Assembly: GCF_029024965.1 (NCBI RefSeq)
Contig: NZ_CP118982.1
Location: 682,001 to 746,000, forward strand
DNA: 64,000 nucleotides
Reading direction: 5' to 3'
DNA from: Staphylococcus equorum
GTDB taxonomy: Bacteria; Bacillota; Bacilli; Staphylococcales; Staphylococcaceae
The translations under genes were made by a program, and so were the position numbers. The notes under the pieces are model-generated. The model did no database searches. It saw nothing but the letters and a program-made list of their open reading frames with translations, and was not told where the DNA came from. Below are positions 36,523-46,928 of the stretch, piece after piece. Positions within the stretch are counted from its first letter, which is position 1. Each line of letters starts with the position of its first letter.

Positions 36523-37962
36523 TTAATCACCTAAGCTATCAGATTCTCTCATAGTCTTCGTCGTACCTAAGAAATAGGTGAAGACGAAACCACCTGTGTA
36601 CGCAGCGAGTAGTCCTGCAATATATCCTAAATACATATGATCTGAAATCAAAGGTAACAATGAGATTCCACTAGGTCCAATTGCAGTTGCCCCAATGTGA
36701 CCAATACCTCCAACAACAGCGCCACCAATACCTCCACCAATACATGCAGTGAAGAATGGTTTGCCTAACGGTAAAGTGACACCATAAATTAAAGGTTCTC
36801 CGATGCCTAAAAATCCTACAGGTAGTGCACCTTTGAGTGTATTTCTTAATGTTGTATTTTTCCTACATCTTACCCATAAAGCTAAAGCAGCACCAACTTG
36901 ACCAGCGCCTGCCATTGCAGCAATAGGAAGTAAATAAGTTGCACCCGTTTGATTAATCATTTCAATATGAATAGGCGTAAATATATGATGTAATCCTAAC
37001 ATAACTAGCGGTAGGAAAAAAGCACCGATGATAAAGCCACTAAAAACGCCACCGATACTGATTGTAGCATTGATGACAGATACTAAACCGTCAGAAACAA
37101 AGCCAGCTAATGGCATAAAGATAAATATAGTTAATAAACCGATGATAAATAACGTAATAGTTGGTGTGACAATAATATCTACTGCATTAGGGACAATTTT
37201 ATGTAATCGTTTTTCAACGATACTAAGAAGCCATACTGCAAAAATAACGCCAATAATACCACCTTGACCAGGTTGCAGTGGTTCGCCTGTAAATATATTA
37301 GTAATCGCATTTTCATCAGTTAATCCTGTGAGTAATGTGGTACCACCAATAACACCACCTAACCCCGGCGTTGCGCCGAATTCTTTGGCTGCATTAATAC
37401 CTGTGAAGATAGCTAGATAAGCTAACATACCATCTTTAATTACATTGAACACTGTGACAAGTTGTGTAACCCAGTCACCTGAAATTTGGCCAGCAGCTAA
37501 AAGGTTACTTAATACTGCAGCAATACCACCAATTAATCCGGCACCAATAAAGGCTGGGATTAACGGAATAAAGATATTGGCAATTGTTTTTAATAATTTA
37601 TTAAAGGCGCCACGCTTTTGTTTGCTTTGAATTGCTGTTTTATTTTCTTGTGCTTTTGCTTCAGCATCAGCTTTATAATTCGTTGAGTTATGAGGGATTG
37701 TTTCCCCTAGACGTACACCGCTTAATTGAGATATATGATCCGCTACTTTATTAACAGTACCTGGACCAACTACCACTTGCACGCGTTCGTCTTTTACGAC
37801 GCCCATAACACCTTGAGTTGCTTTTAATTTATCATAATCTACTTTGTTTTCATCGATTACTTTAATTCTGACACGGGTCATACAATTAATAACATTATCC
37901 ATATTATCAAGGCCACCAACAGCGTCTATAATATGTTCAGCGAGTTTTTGTTCTTTAGTCAT
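36523..37962 (-). CDS. murP: PTS EIIBC for N-acetylmuramic acid
   Basis: A 479-residue fusion. N-terminal EIIB (1-~90) has the phosphorylated cysteine 27 in [11 protein letters not shown]; a linker rich in Gln/Lys follows; EIIC (~115-470) has ten or so helices with [14 protein letters not shown]. In staphylococci MurP imports MurNAc or the MurNAc-GlcNAc disaccharide as the 6-phosphate, using EIIA from another PTS. AAGGAGG precedes ATG 37962. The operon context (murQ, mupG) fixes the assignment. Confidence 0.9.
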   Translation of the reverse strand: MTKEQKLAEHIIDAVGGLDNMDNVINCMTRVRIKVIDENKVDYDKLKATQGVMGVVKDERVQVVVGPGTVNKVADHISQLSGVRLGETIPHNSTNYKADAEAKAQENKTAIQSKQKRGAFNKLLKTIANIFIPLIPAFIGAGLIGGIAAVLSNLLAAGQISGDWVTQLVTVFNVIKDGMLAYLAIFTGINAAKEFGATPGLGGVIGGTTLLTGLTDENAITNIFTGEPLQPGQGGIIGVIFAVWLLSIVEKRLHKIVPNAVDIIVTPTITLFIIGLLTIFIFMPLAGFVSDGLVSVINATISIGGVFSGFIIGAFFLPLVMLGLHHIFTPIHIEMINQTGATYLLPIAAMAGAGQVGAALALWVRCRKNTTLRNTLKGALPVGFLGIGEPLIYGVTLPLGKPFFTACIGGGIGGAVVGGIGHIGATAIGPSGISLLPLISDHMYLGYIAGLLAAYTGGFVFTYFLGTTKTMRESDSLGD

Positions 37963-38038
37963 CCTATATACCTCCTTATTGCATCATAGTTATATGGTTC
38001 ATGTGGCAACGTGACATTGCTATTTAAATCAGAATAAA

Positions 38039-38926
38039 TTAATTTTTTATTGCTTGTTTAATAATATTGTCATTTTGACGTAATTTTGTTTCTGCTTCAG
38101 CTTTTGAAATATCACATAGGTACATAACGACTGCTTGTTTAAGGTTTTGGTCTGCGTCATTATAAAGCTTTTGAGCTTGTTCATATGGAATATCACAAAT
38201 ATCTTGAATAATACGCACTGAACGGTCAACTAATTTATGGTTTGTGGCTTTTACATCTACCATAAGATTGCCATAAACTTTTCCCACACCAACCATTGTG
38301 ATTGTGGAAATCATATTAAGGATTAGTTTCTGTGCTGTTCCTGATTTTAATCTCGTAGATCCAGTTAATACTTCGGGACCGACATTAACTTCTACAGGAA
38401 ATTCTGCTAGTTTGCTAATTTCTGTATCGACATTGCAAGAAATGGCAACTGTATGGGCACCTAACTCTGTAGCGTATTTTAAACCGCCTTTGACGTAGGG
38501 CGTAGTTCCACTGGCCGCAATGCCAATAACTACATCGTTGTCTGTTAAATCAATGTGTTTTAAATCATCATGTGCTAGTGATTCACTATCTTCAGCACCT
38601 TCGACTGCGACTGTCATGGCAGGTTGTCCACCGGCTATTAATCCGATGAATTCATCAGGTGTTGTATTAAATGTAGGCACACATTCTGCTGCATCGAGTA
38701 CGCCGAGTCTTCCACTCGTGCCTGCGCCCATATAGATAATGCGGCCACCTTTTTTAAATTGCTTCGTTGTAACTTCAATGACTTTAGCTAAGTCAGGCAA
38801 TATTTGTTTTATCTGTTGAGGTACTTTTTGATCTTCTTCATTCATAGTCTCTAAAGCTTGTTGAATAGACATTTCGTCTAAGTGCATGGTAGCTTCATTT
38901 CTTGATTCAGTTATTAAATTACTCAT
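38039..38926 (-). CDS. murQ: N-acetylmuramic acid 6-phosphate etherase
   Basis: A 295-residue SIS-domain enzyme with the MurQ signatures [40 protein letters not shown] and a C-terminal UBA-like helical domain. It cleaves the lactyl ether of MurNAc 6-phosphate to give GlcNAc 6-phosphate and D-lactate. It begins two bases after the mupG stop with AAGGAG inside the mupG end, so the two are tightly coupled. Confidence 0.94.
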   Translation of the reverse strand: MSNLITESRNEATMHLDEMSIQQALETMNEEDQKVPQQIKQILPDLAKVIEVTTKQFKKGGRIIYMGAGTSGRLGVLDAAECVPTFNTTPDEFIGLIAGGQPAMTVAVEGAEDSESLAHDDLKHIDLTDNDVVIGIAASGTTPYVKGGLKYATELGAHTVAISCNVDTEISKLAEFPVEVNVGPEVLTGSTRLKSGTAQKLILNMISTITMVGVGKVYGNLMVDVKATNHKLVDRSVRIIQDICDIPYEQAQKLYNDADQNLKQAVVMYLCDISKAEAETKLRQNDNIIKQAIKN

Positions 38927-38928
38927 TT

Positions 38929-39981
38929 TTACAGCTCCTTATTCTTGTACGTAAATTCAAATGTGTCATTAGGGCGCATGCATTGAATTAATGGTAAATC
39001 GGTCTTTTTAACTTCACCTACAACATTGATGTGATTATGCGGTGGTAAATCATTTTTAATAATTTGTAATTCACCTTGATAACGTCCGTTTAGTTTATTA
39101 TCCACGGTTATGGCACCGAAATTTCGACCATTTGTTGAAAATGGTTGAATCTCTGTATCACAATAAAGACGAGCTTCTTGTGATCTAATAACGTGAGCTG
39201 GATTATCAGCACGTACCGTATGAGGTTTAAATAATATTGATGATACTTGGTCATCTAAAAGCATAATATTTAGGTTGAAATGTCTGTGGTGTAAAAAAGT
39301 AATGAGTTGTTGTGCAGCATGTGAATCAATGAGTGGATCTCCAATCATTACATGTTCTACTAAGTGATCTTTAAGTAACTGTGCACTTTGAATAGGGTGC
39401 TGATATCTTGTGGATTCAATTGTTGGCAAACCTTTATATAGAGGGCCACGCAATGTTGAACCAGTGATGAAACCAAATATATTTGCTTGTGCGTTATATT
39501 TTAAAATCAAATTGTTTTGTGACGCTACGAATTGCGGCTCCAAACCGGTATCAGGTCTTGGATAATAATTATGGCAATAACAAAGATAAGTAAAATCTTT
39601 AAGCTCATGGTAAAGCTGTTGCAATAATTGCTCTGAGATGATGCTAGCATTGATACAACATTTGAATCCGTTACTGATAATATCGTTGACGACATTTAAA
39701 GAAGTACTATGATCGATACGAATCATAAATTCTGCTGTCTCATATTGATGTAAGAATTGATAGAAATTGTGATCCAGCAACAAAGGATTGATATCAATCA
39801 TATATGTAAGCTGATCATTAGATAAATAATCTAAAAGTTCTCCCAAATAGCGATATTTAGTACTTTCGTTTTCTTCAGGAATTTGTACAGACGTAAAAAT
39901 GGTGCTGTAGCCTGAAGCAATCATCCGTTTGATATATGGTTTGTCGATGGGCTGTCCAAGATATATAGAAAATCCATGCAT
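38929..39981 (-). CDS. mupG: 6-phospho-N-acetylmuramidase (DUF871)
   Basis: A 350-residue DUF871 protein with a TIM-barrel N-terminal part ([29 protein letters not shown]) and a C-terminal beta domain. S. aureus MupG hydrolyses MurNAc-6-phosphate-GlcNAc inside the cell. It is first in the MurNAc operon. The in-frame GTG at 39990 lies within the Shine-Dalgarno region; AAGGAG fits ATG 39981. A perfect cre site lies 22 bases upstream. Confidence 0.88.
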   Translation of the reverse strand: MHGFSIYLGQPIDKPYIKRMIASGYSTIFTSVQIPEENESTKYRYLGELLDYLSNDQLTYMIDINPLLLDHNFYQFLHQYETAEFMIRIDHSTSLNVVNDIISNGFKCCINASIISEQLLQQLYHELKDFTYLCYCHNYYPRPDTGLEPQFVASQNNLILKYNAQANIFGFITGSTLRGPLYKGLPTIESTRYQHPIQSAQLLKDHLVEHVMIGDPLIDSHAAQQLITFLHHRHFNLNIMLLDDQVSSILFKPHTVRADNPAHVIRSQEARLYCDTEIQPFSTNGRNFGAITVDNKLNGRYQGELQIIKNDLPPHNHINVVGEVKKTDLPLIQCMRPNDTFEFTYKNKEL

Positions 39982-40002
39982 TGCTATCACTCCTTATATT
40001 GC

Positions 40003-40016
40003 TGTAATCGTTTTCA
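40003..40016. promoter_or_regulatory. Perfect cre site upstream of mupG
   Basis: TGTAATCGTTTTCA fits TGWAANCGNTNWCA at all fourteen positions. Its place 22 bases before the mupG ATG suggests CcpA repression of MurNAc recycling. Confidence 0.75.
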
Positions 40017-40079
40017 TTGTACAACACATGAAAAACTATTACAATTTTAATTTATAAAAATCTTCATAGTGTAATATTG

Positions 40080-40409
40080 TTACAAAAGAGGGGTTAATAA
40101 TTGGTGGATACGAAATAAACGTTGCTGAATATCACTTATATATTTCGTTGTATTACCTATAGTTAGTTCATCTATAGGCTGTTCAATTTGTTCAGAAAGA
40201 AATTGAAAGTAATTGTAGTGAATAAGAGAAGTATGATGCTTTGAGACGCTTTTTAGAGCGGCGTATTCTTTATCGATATAATCATGAATATTTTGTTTGT
40301 AGTCGTTTTTCTTTTTATGATTGGTGACGATTGCAAATTTATATATTTCTAGTAAGTTCAATAATTTACTGATGTGTTGTTCTAAATGATGGAATTCTAA
40401 GTTATACAT
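40080..40409 (-). CDS. Small helical protein of unknown function
   Basis: This 109-residue protein is rich in His, Gln, Lys and Leu and is predicted mostly alpha-helical (FHHLEQHISKLLNLLEIYKF; DYIDKEYAALKSVSK; ISDIQQRLFRIHQLL), with no signal peptide or membrane segment. AAAGGAAG precedes ATG 40409, supporting a real gene. It lies directly upstream of the mupG operon on the same strand, 98 bases away, but the mupG cre site sits between them. I recognise no family. Confidence 0.6.
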   Translation of the reverse strand: MYNLEFHHLEQHISKLLNLLEIYKFAIVTNHKKKNDYKQNIHDYIDKEYAALKSVSKHHTSLIHYNYFQFLSEQIEQPIDELTIGNTTKYISDIQQRLFRIHQLLTPLL

Positions 40410-40615
40410 AAAGACTTCCTTTCATAAATGTGATGAGTCTGTTTAATTTAAATTGAAAATATTTCATTGTGCTTAGGGTGAATTTAAATAATCAACATAC
40501 AATATTGAATAGAATAGGAAGGTAATTATAAACTTGTGAAAAGAAGAGAGGAATTTTGAGAAACGACTTTAGGAATTAATAAACTATTTGCTTATCGAAA
40601 AAATATAAGTAATTA

Positions 40616-40655
40616 AAAATCCAACTGAGACAATTAGGACTCAGTTGGATTTAAA
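40616..40655 (-). terminator. Terminator overlapping the 3' end of the HTH gene
   Basis: AAATCCAACTGAG / CTCAGTTGGATTT stem. On the minus strand its left arm is the last four codons of the regulator and the stop TAA lies in the loop. Confidence 0.8.
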
Positions 40656-41326
40656 AATTGTTGATAATTATTTATAGTAATGTCTTGAGTCTTGATTGTC
40701 TTTTCAAATGAATATGAGATATCGTGTATATCAATAATAGGAATCTCATTTGTTTTACCCAAACCAATTTCAAAGACGACTGCTTTCCACAAACCTTTTT
40801 CACATAATAATCCAATAAAAATAACATTTTCAGTGCCTATACTTGTACCGTTATTGTATTCCATTGCCATAACATTTCTTTCAGTACAATAAATGAGGAC
40901 TTCAGAAAATATAGGTGGTAAATTTGTATGTTGTCGGTGATCAAATTTAATATAACGGTCTAGCTTTTTCAAAGCGCGTCGCATTTTTGTATAAGGTAAA
41001 TTCAAACATTTTTTAATAATTGCATTAACTTCTTCTTTATAAGGTAACGTAGTGTAAGACTGACTTTCATTAAGCACTAAGAACAAAGCGGATAGTTGAT
41101 TCTCAGTCAGCTCAATCTCATAACTATTTGGTGTTTCTTGAAGTTGGTAGCCACCTAGTTTACCGTGCTTTGCTAAAATTTTCACACCTTGATCTTCTAA
41201 ATCTTGAATATCTCTTAAAATCGTTCGTTTTGACACGTCTAAGTTTTTTGCTAACTCTGAAGCGGTAATTTGTCTATTCTCTTGAATAGCTAGAACAAGT
41301 TTATTTTGTCTCTCGCGTTTATTCAT
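40634..41326 (-). CDS. DeoR/HTH_11-type regulator with degenerate WYL-like region
   Basis: A 230-residue protein: residues ~8-60 are a winged HTH (ITASELAKNLDVSKRTILRDIQDLEDQGV) of the HTH_11/YafY type, followed by a helical middle and a beta-rich C-terminal region (NVMAMEYNNG.., GLWKAVVFEIG) recalling a WYL ligand-binding domain without its WYL motif. The frame opens at 41344, but GGGAGGTGA fits ATG 41326. Its target is unknown; RsaI and suhB are divergent neighbours. Confidence 0.75.
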   Translation of the reverse strand: MNKRERQNKLVLAIQENRQITASELAKNLDVSKRTILRDIQDLEDQGVKILAKHGKLGGYQLQETPNSYEIELTENQLSALFLVLNESQSYTTLPYKEEVNAIIKKCLNLPYTKMRRALKKLDRYIKFDHRQHTNLPPIFSEVLIYCTERNVMAMEYNNGTSIGTENVIFIGLLCEKGLWKAVVFEIGLGKTNEIPIIDIHDISYSFEKTIKTQDITINNYQQFLNPTES

Positions 41327-41420
41327 TAGAAAGTCACCTCCCAAATGATTACATATTACATTTATTATATCATAAAAGTGACAATGACGACATTTAGAAA
41401 AACTTTTTTTAAAAAAATAA

Positions 41421-41434
41421 AGAAAACGCTTACA
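41421..41434. promoter_or_regulatory. cre site overlapping the RsaI -35 box
   Basis: AGAAAACGCTTACA matches 13 of 14 cre positions. It overlaps TTACAT (-35, 41430-41435) of a promoter whose -10 TAATAT (41453-41458) is 17 bases away, so bound CcpA should block transcription. Confidence 0.72.
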
Positions 41435-41461
41435 TTAGTTAAAAACTTATGTTAATATGTA

Positions 41462-41624
41462 ATTAGTAACAAGGGGGTAGCGAGTAGATGACAAAGGGGT
41501 AGGCTATTACATATAGTTTTGTTAACATCTAATTCGTTCACGTTACTAATCAAACATCTTCAATATTTATTACTTACTTTCCTTTCTATTTAACCGACTA
41601 GCTACGCTGGTCGGTTTTATTTTT
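41462..41624 (+). ncRNA. rsaI: RsaI (RsaOG) small regulatory RNA
   Basis: A complete small-RNA gene: promoter TTACAT-N17-TAATAT, a long closing stem ATTAGTAAC (41462-41470) with GTTACTAAT (41552-41560), an inner TAGATG/CATCTA stem, and G tracts AAGGGGGTAG and AAAGGGGTAGG. An unpaired CU-rich stretch (CTTTCCTTTCT) and a terminator (AACCGACTAGC / GCTGGTCGGTT plus T run) complete it. This architecture, the cre at the promoter and the position beside suhB match RsaI of S. aureus, a CcpA-repressed RNA that acts when glucose is limiting. Identity is by recalled features, not alignment. Confidence 0.8.
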
Positions 41625-41625
41625 A
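41592..41625 (+). terminator. RsaI terminator
   Basis: AACCGACTAGC (41592-41602) with GCTGGTCGGTT (41606-41616) and TTTATTTTT. Confidence 0.88.
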
Positions 41626-41778
41626 TGTCATAGCAACAATATGTGTGCCAAAATGTTTTAGTGGTTATGATATATCATATATTTCATTAATATTTCTATG
41701 ATAAAATATAATAAATTAAAGATAGTTCATACTTAATAAGGAACATAATAATTTATAAATTTAAAGAGGTGCCTATAC

Positions 41779-42573
41779 ATGGAAAAAGAACAATTAATTT
41801 ATATCGATGATGCCGTGAGGTCTTGGCTTGAAACATTGGATAAAATCATCCCGAAGTTAATCGAGGATATGGTTACAAGTACGAAACAAAATAGGTTTGA
41901 TTTAGTGACAAATGTTGATAAATCAATACAACATAACTTCGAACAATTTTTAAAGCAAAATTTTCCAGAACATCAGTTGTTCGCTGAAGAAAAGTCGAAT
42001 GAAGAAGTGCATCCTAAAGAAGGACATGTATGGGTTATGGATCCCATTGATGGAACGACAAATTTAGTTAAACAACAAGAAGATTACTGTATTATTCTAG
42101 GCTATTTTATTGATGGTGAACCAATGCTGTCATATATTTATGATTACCCACATGGCCAACTGTACAAAGCAGCTAAAGGGTATGGTGCATATGTGAATGG
42201 TAAGCGACTAGAAAAACCCGAAAGTATTGATTTACAAGATGCGATTATTTCATTTAATACATTAGTTATGAATGATGAGACCATTCATGGACTAAATGAT
42301 GCTTCATTTAGTCATCGTTTTATCGGTTCTTGTGGTTTAGATTCAATCCGTGTAATCAAAGGACAATTTGGAGCGCATGTTAACACAAATCCAAAACCTT
42401 GGGATATCGCAGCGCAATTCTTGTTTGCCAGTGAACTTGGACTTAAAATGACGACATTAGATAATATGGCACTAGACTTTTCTAAAGCAGGTCCATTTAT
42501 TATTAGTAACAATGCTTGTCATGAAGAAGTATTAGATATACTAAATTCTGGAGATGGATACAAAATACAATAA
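41779..42573 (+). CDS. suhB: Inositol monophosphatase family protein
   Basis: A 264-residue protein with the family's metal-dependent phosphatase motifs: FDLVTNVDKSIQ, FAEEKSN, WVMDPIDGTTNLV (about residues 90-102) and PKPWDIAAQFL near residue 200. It hydrolyses phosphomonoesters such as inositol 1-phosphate; the physiological substrate in staphylococci is uncertain. GAGGTG precedes ATG 41779. Its place between RsaI and the LCP gene matches S. aureus. Confidence 0.9.
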   Translation: MEKEQLIYIDDAVRSWLETLDKIIPKLIEDMVTSTKQNRFDLVTNVDKSIQHNFEQFLKQNFPEHQLFAEEKSNEEVHPKEGHVWVMDPIDGTTNLVKQQEDYCIILGYFIDGEPMLSYIYDYPHGQLYKAAKGYGAYVNGKRLEKPESIDLQDAIISFNTLVMNDETIHGLNDASFSHRFIGSCGLDSIRVIKGQFGAHVNTNPKPWDIAAQFLFASELGLKMTTLDNMALDFSKAGPFIISNNACHEEVLDILNSGDGYKIQ

Positions 42574-42701
42574 GAAATAACTGTATTAAATATTTATTAT
42601 ATAAATGATAGGTCTAAAGCACTATGTCAAATCCAAGTTATTAATATATAATGTATTACTAAATGAGAGAAAATTGAATACAGAAACGGAGAATGATAAG
42701 A

Positions 42702-43655
42702 GTGAATCGTTCTAAAAAAAATAAAAAAATGGGCTTACCAACAAAATTAATATTGTGGTTCTTTGGTATATTAGTTTTATTAGCGTTACTAGCAGTTATT
42801 TATTTAGGGTTTAAAATATTTTCTGTTGGAGGATCAATTAATAATCCTTTAGACAGAGATAAATCTTCATTAAGAGATAAAGACGTCAATTTAGATGATG
42901 GTGATCCATTTACGGTTGCTTTGTTTGGTGTGGATTCTGATGCCAAAAGAGATGCTGAAGGTGGTGGTCAACGTAGTGATACAGTAATGGTATTATCGAT
43001 TAATCCACAGAAAAAAACGACAGAAATTGTCAGCATTCCACGAGATACACAAGCGGAAATCGTAGGTAAAGGTACTACTGAAAAAATCAACCATGCATAT
43101 GCTTATGGTGGACCTGATATGGCAGTGAAATCAGTAGAGAATTTATTAAATGTACCTATTGATCACTACGCAACAATAGATATGGACGGTATGCAAGATA
43201 TGATAGATACTGTCGGTGGTATCAATGTAACGAGTAACGCGTCATTCTCATATGATGGTTATCAGTTTAGTGAAGGCGTTCAATCCCATATGGATGGAGA
43301 AGAAGCGATGGCATTTATTAGAAGTCGTAAAGAAGAAGGCGCTGGCGGAGACTTTGGTCGTCAAGAACGTCAACAACTTGTTATCCAAGGCTTAGCTAAT
43401 AAACTTACAAGTATCAGTTCAGTTACACATTTTAATTCATTAATGAATCATGTTGAAGATAATGTGAAAACGGACCTTACAGTTGGAGAATTAAACAAAA
43501 TAAGAAGTAATTATAATGATGCGAATGAACAGGTCAATAGACACCAGTTAGATGGACAGGGTGGCATACAAGATGATGGCTTGTACTATTTTATACCAAG
43601 TGAGAGTTCACTTAGTGAAATTGAAGCAAGCATTAAAGATAATTTAGGAATGTAA
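42702..43655 (+). CDS. LytR-CpsA-Psr (LCP) family glycopolymer ligase
   Basis: A ~317-residue type II membrane protein: short basic cytoplasmic start (NRSKKNKK), one transmembrane helix (about 15-37) and an extracellular LCP domain with FGVDSD, RSDTVMVLSI, SIPRDT, KINHAYAYGG and FIRSRKEEGAGGDFGRQERQQ. LCP enzymes transfer wall teichoic acid or capsule from lipid carriers to peptidoglycan. By synteny with suhB and fdhF it corresponds to the third S. aureus LCP (LcpC), an inference. GGAG is only one base before ATG 42693, so GTG 42702 is preferred. Confidence 0.85.
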   Translation: MNRSKKNKKMGLPTKLILWFFGILVLLALLAVIYLGFKIFSVGGSINNPLDRDKSSLRDKDVNLDDGDPFTVALFGVDSDAKRDAEGGGQRSDTVMVLSINPQKKTTEIVSIPRDTQAEIVGKGTTEKINHAYAYGGPDMAVKSVENLLNVPIDHYATIDMDGMQDMIDTVGGINVTSNASFSYDGYQFSEGVQSHMDGEEAMAFIRSRKEEGAGGDFGRQERQQLVIQGLANKLTSISSVTHFNSLMNHVEDNVKTDLTVGELNKIRSNYNDANEQVNRHQLDGQGGIQDDGLYYFIPSESSLSEIEASIKDNLGM

Positions 43656-43662
43656 TTTAAAT

Positions 43663-43706
43663 GAACTATAGATTTTGGCGAATGCTAAAATCTATAGTTT
43701 TTTTAT
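43663..43706 (+). terminator. Terminator after the LCP gene
   Basis: AACTATAGATTTT pairs with AAAATCTATAGTT, followed by TTTTTT. Confidence 0.85.
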
Positions 43707-43973
43707 TATGCCAGTATTTATGAAATAACATAAAGATTATTAATCAAGAAGAATTATAAAATAACTTTTTATAAATATTAAGTTTTGAGCCATAAAGTAC
43801 AACTAATATAATAAAATGTGAAATAAGGTGGAAATCCTTAACATTTAAATGAAATAGATATACAATATAGATAACATTATCTTAAAAAAGTGTGGGCTTT
43901 TTAGATGGAATGTTATTCAGCACCTAATAGATATATAACGCGGGCATCATAAATAATAATAGGGGTGAAGAGA
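43707..43973. other. Intergenic region upstream of fdhF
   Basis: AT-rich, no ORF and no recognisable riboswitch. It must carry the fdhF promoter, but I see no convincing consensus. Confidence 0.35.
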
Positions 43974-46928
43974 ATGCAAGAACATTTGATTGTCTCATTA
44001 GATGGCAAAGATTATCTTGTAGAACCAGGGACGAATTTACTTGAGTTCATCAAATCTCAAGATACATTTATTCCATCAATATGCTATAACGAATCGTTAG
44101 GTCCAATACAAACTTGTGACACGTGTACTGTTGAAATAGACGGTAAAATGGCACGTGCGTGTGGTACCACAATTGATAGACCGATGATTGTTAATACGCA
44201 AAATGATAACGTACAAACAAGCCAAAAAGAAGCTTTAGACAGAATCTTAGAAAATCATATGTTGTATTGCACAGTTTGTGATTATAACAATGGCGACTGT
44301 GAAATACATAATACAATGGACCAATGGGGTTTAGAGCATCAAACTTATGAATATAAAGAAAAGCCATACGAAAAAGATTACGGTCCTTTCTATCGTTACG
44401 ATCCAAATCAATGTATTTTATGTGGTCGTTGTGTAGAAGTATGTCAAGACGTTCAAGTAAATGAAACACTTACAATTGATTGGGAACGCCAACAACCACG
44501 AGTGATTTGGGATAATGATACTTCAATCAACGATTCATCATGTGTAGGTTGTGGTCAATGTGCAACAGTCTGTCCATGTAATGCAATGATGGAAGTCAAT
44601 ATGGAAGGCAGTGCCGGCTATATGACGGATTTAGAGCCTGGATCATTAGCAGCTATGATTGATTTAACGAAAAAAGCGGAACCAGGTTATGGTCCGTTGT
44701 TTGCAGTTTCTGACTCAGAGGCAGCAATGCGTGAAGAGCGTATCGAAAAAACTAAGACAGTATGTACATACTGTGGTGTTGGTTGTTCTTTCGATGTATG
44801 GACAAAAGATAGAGAAGTTGTAAAAGTTCAACCTCAACAAGAATCACCAGCTAATAAAATTGCAACGTGTGTTAAAGGTAAATTCGGTTGGGATTATATT
44901 GATTCAGAAGAACGTCTCACAAAACCATTAGTACGTAAAGATGGCCAATTTGAAGAAGTTGAATGGGATGAAGCACTAAAAGTTGTGTCTGATAACTTTA
45001 ATAAAGTTAAAGCCTCTCATGGTTCAGATGGCTTAGCATTTATATCATCTTCAAAAGCAACAAATGAAGAGTCTTATCTTATGCAAAAGCTTGCAAGACA
45101 AGTCATTGGCACAAATAATGTAGATAATTGTTCACGTTATTGCCAAGCACCAGCAACAAAAGGGCTATTTAGAACGGTAGGTCATGGTGGTGACTCTGGT
45201 TCAATAGATGATCTTGAAATTGCAGATATGGTTGTCTTAATTGGTACAAACACAGCAGAAGCTCATCCAGTTATTGCTTCACGTATTAAACGTGGTCATA
45301 AGCTATATAACAATACTTTAAATGTGTTTGATATACGTAAACATGAAATGGCTGAACGCGCAGATAATTTCTATCAGCCTAAACCTGGTACTGATTTAGT
45401 TTGGTTGTCAGCAGTGACTAAATACATTATCGATAACGATCTTCATGATAAAGTATTTATCGACGAATGGGTGAACAGCTTTGAAGCGTATCATAAATCA
45501 TTAGCGCCATTTACAATGGATTTTGCGGAAGAAACAACGGGCATCTCTAAAGAAGCTTTAATAGACTTTGCACATCAACTTGTAGATGCTGAATCAGTAT
45601 CAATCGCATGGGCAATGGGTGTGACACAACAAGACATTGGTAGTGACACTTCAACAGCGATATCTAATTTATTATTAGCAACAGGTAACTATAGAAGACC
45701 AGGCACAGGCGCTTATCCTTTACGTGGTCATAATAACGTACAAGGTTGTAGTGATATGGGGAGTATGCCTGACAAATTCCCAGGATATCAAAGTGTTACT
45801 GACGATGAAATAAGAGCAAAATTCGAACGCGAATATGGTCAAACATTACCTAGAAAAGTAGGTAAAGATAACCATCAAATGATGGAAGGCATACATGAGG
45901 GAGAAATTGATGCACTTTATTTATATGGTGAAGATACAGGTATCGTTGACTCTAACATCAACTATGTACAAGCTGCATTGGAAAAAGTTGGCTTCTTAGT
46001 AGTACAAGATGAGTTCTTTACATTTACTGCTTCATACGCAGATGTAGTGTTACCAGCAAGTCCATCATTAGAAAAAACAGGCACATTTACAAATACTGAG
46101 CGTCGTATCCAACGTTTATACCAAGCTTTAGAACCTAAAGGTGACTCTAAACCAGACTGGGAGATTATCCAAGCTGTAGCCAAAACGTTAGGTTATGATT
46201 GGAACTATACACATCCAAGTCAAATCATGGATGAAATCGCAAGATTAACGCCATCATATTCAGGTGTGAACTATGATCGTTTAGAAGGATATAACAGTTT
46301 ACAATGGCCAGTTGCAGAAGATGGTACAGATCAACCGACACTGTTCTTAGAAGGCTTTAATTTTGATGATGGAAAAGCGAAGTTCTATCCATTAACATTT
46401 GATAATTTCTTTAAAGTAAATGAAGAATATGATTTACATGTAAATAACGGTCGTATATTAGAGCATTTCCATGAAGGCAATATGACTTATAAAGTACCAG
46501 GACTTCAATACAAAATGCCAAATGCATTTGTTGAAGTATCTCCTGAACTAGCTGAGGATAGAGGTATTCATGAGGGGGCAGAAATTAAATTAATTTCTGA
46601 AACTGGTGAATTAGAACTTGTGGCACATGTGACGGATAGAGTTAAAGGTAAAGAAATCTATATCCCATTAAATAATAATGCTATGGAAAATGGTGACCAT
46701 GGAGCGATTAACTTACTAACAAATAGTGATGTAGACAAAGATACAGATACTCCATCTTATAAACGTACAAGCTGTCGCATGGAAGTGAAGACAAGAAGAG
46801 GTAAATCACCACTTAATCCTACGAACTTCCGTGTAAATAAACAACGTCAACCACAATACAGCGTTCGAGTTGAAGACAAATGGAAACGTAAAGATTATAC
46901 TTTCCCAGGAAGTCAGGTGGATAAATAA
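43974..46928 (+). CDS. fdhF: Formate dehydrogenase-like molybdoenzyme, alpha subunit
   Basis: A 984-residue cytoplasmic-type enzyme. N-terminal [2Fe-2S] domain (Cys37, 48, 51, 63), a His-Cys3 cluster ([17 protein letters not shown]), two [4Fe-4S] motifs ([24 protein letters not shown]), then the molybdopterin domain with a [4Fe-4S] site (VCTYCGVGC) and the metal-ligand cysteine in NCSRYCQAP, where some enzymes have selenocysteine. It probably oxidises formate, though S. aureus homologues are annotated by similarity only. AGGGGTGA supports ATG 43974. A DUF1641 gene overlaps its stop. Confidence 0.88.
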   Translation: MQEHLIVSLDGKDYLVEPGTNLLEFIKSQDTFIPSICYNESLGPIQTCDTCTVEIDGKMARACGTTIDRPMIVNTQNDNVQTSQKEALDRILENHMLYCTVCDYNNGDCEIHNTMDQWGLEHQTYEYKEKPYEKDYGPFYRYDPNQCILCGRCVEVCQDVQVNETLTIDWERQQPRVIWDNDTSINDSSCVGCGQCATVCPCNAMMEVNMEGSAGYMTDLEPGSLAAMIDLTKKAEPGYGPLFAVSDSEAAMREERIEKTKTVCTYCGVGCSFDVWTKDREVVKVQPQQESPANKIATCVKGKFGWDYIDSEERLTKPLVRKDGQFEEVEWDEALKVVSDNFNKVKASHGSDGLAFISSSKATNEESYLMQKLARQVIGTNNVDNCSRYCQAPATKGLFRTVGHGGDSGSIDDLEIADMVVLIGTNTAEAHPVIASRIKRGHKLYNNTLNVFDIRKHEMAERADNFYQPKPGTDLVWLSAVTKYIIDNDLHDKVFIDEWVNSFEAYHKSLAPFTMDFAEETTGISKEALIDFAHQLVDAESVSIAWAMGVTQQDIGSDTSTAISNLLLATGNYRRPGTGAYPLRGHNNVQGCSDMGSMPDKFPGYQSVTDDEIRAKFEREYGQTLPRKVGKDNHQMMEGIHEGEIDALYLYGEDTGIVDSNINYVQAALEKVGFLVVQDEFFTFTASYADVVLPASPSLEKTGTFTNTERRIQRLYQALEPKGDSKPDWEIIQAVAKTLGYDWNYTHPSQIMDEIARLTPSYSGVNYDRLEGYNSLQWPVAEDGTDQPTLFLEGFNFDDGKAKFYPLTFDNFFKVNEEYDLHVNNGRILEHFHEGNMTYKVPGLQYKMPNAFVEVSPELAEDRGIHEGAEIKLISETGELELVAHVTDRVKGKEIYIPLNNNAMENGDHGAINLLTNSDVDKDTDTPSYKRTSCRMEVKTRRGKSPLNPTNFRVNKQRQPQYSVRVEDKWKRKDYTFPGSQVDK

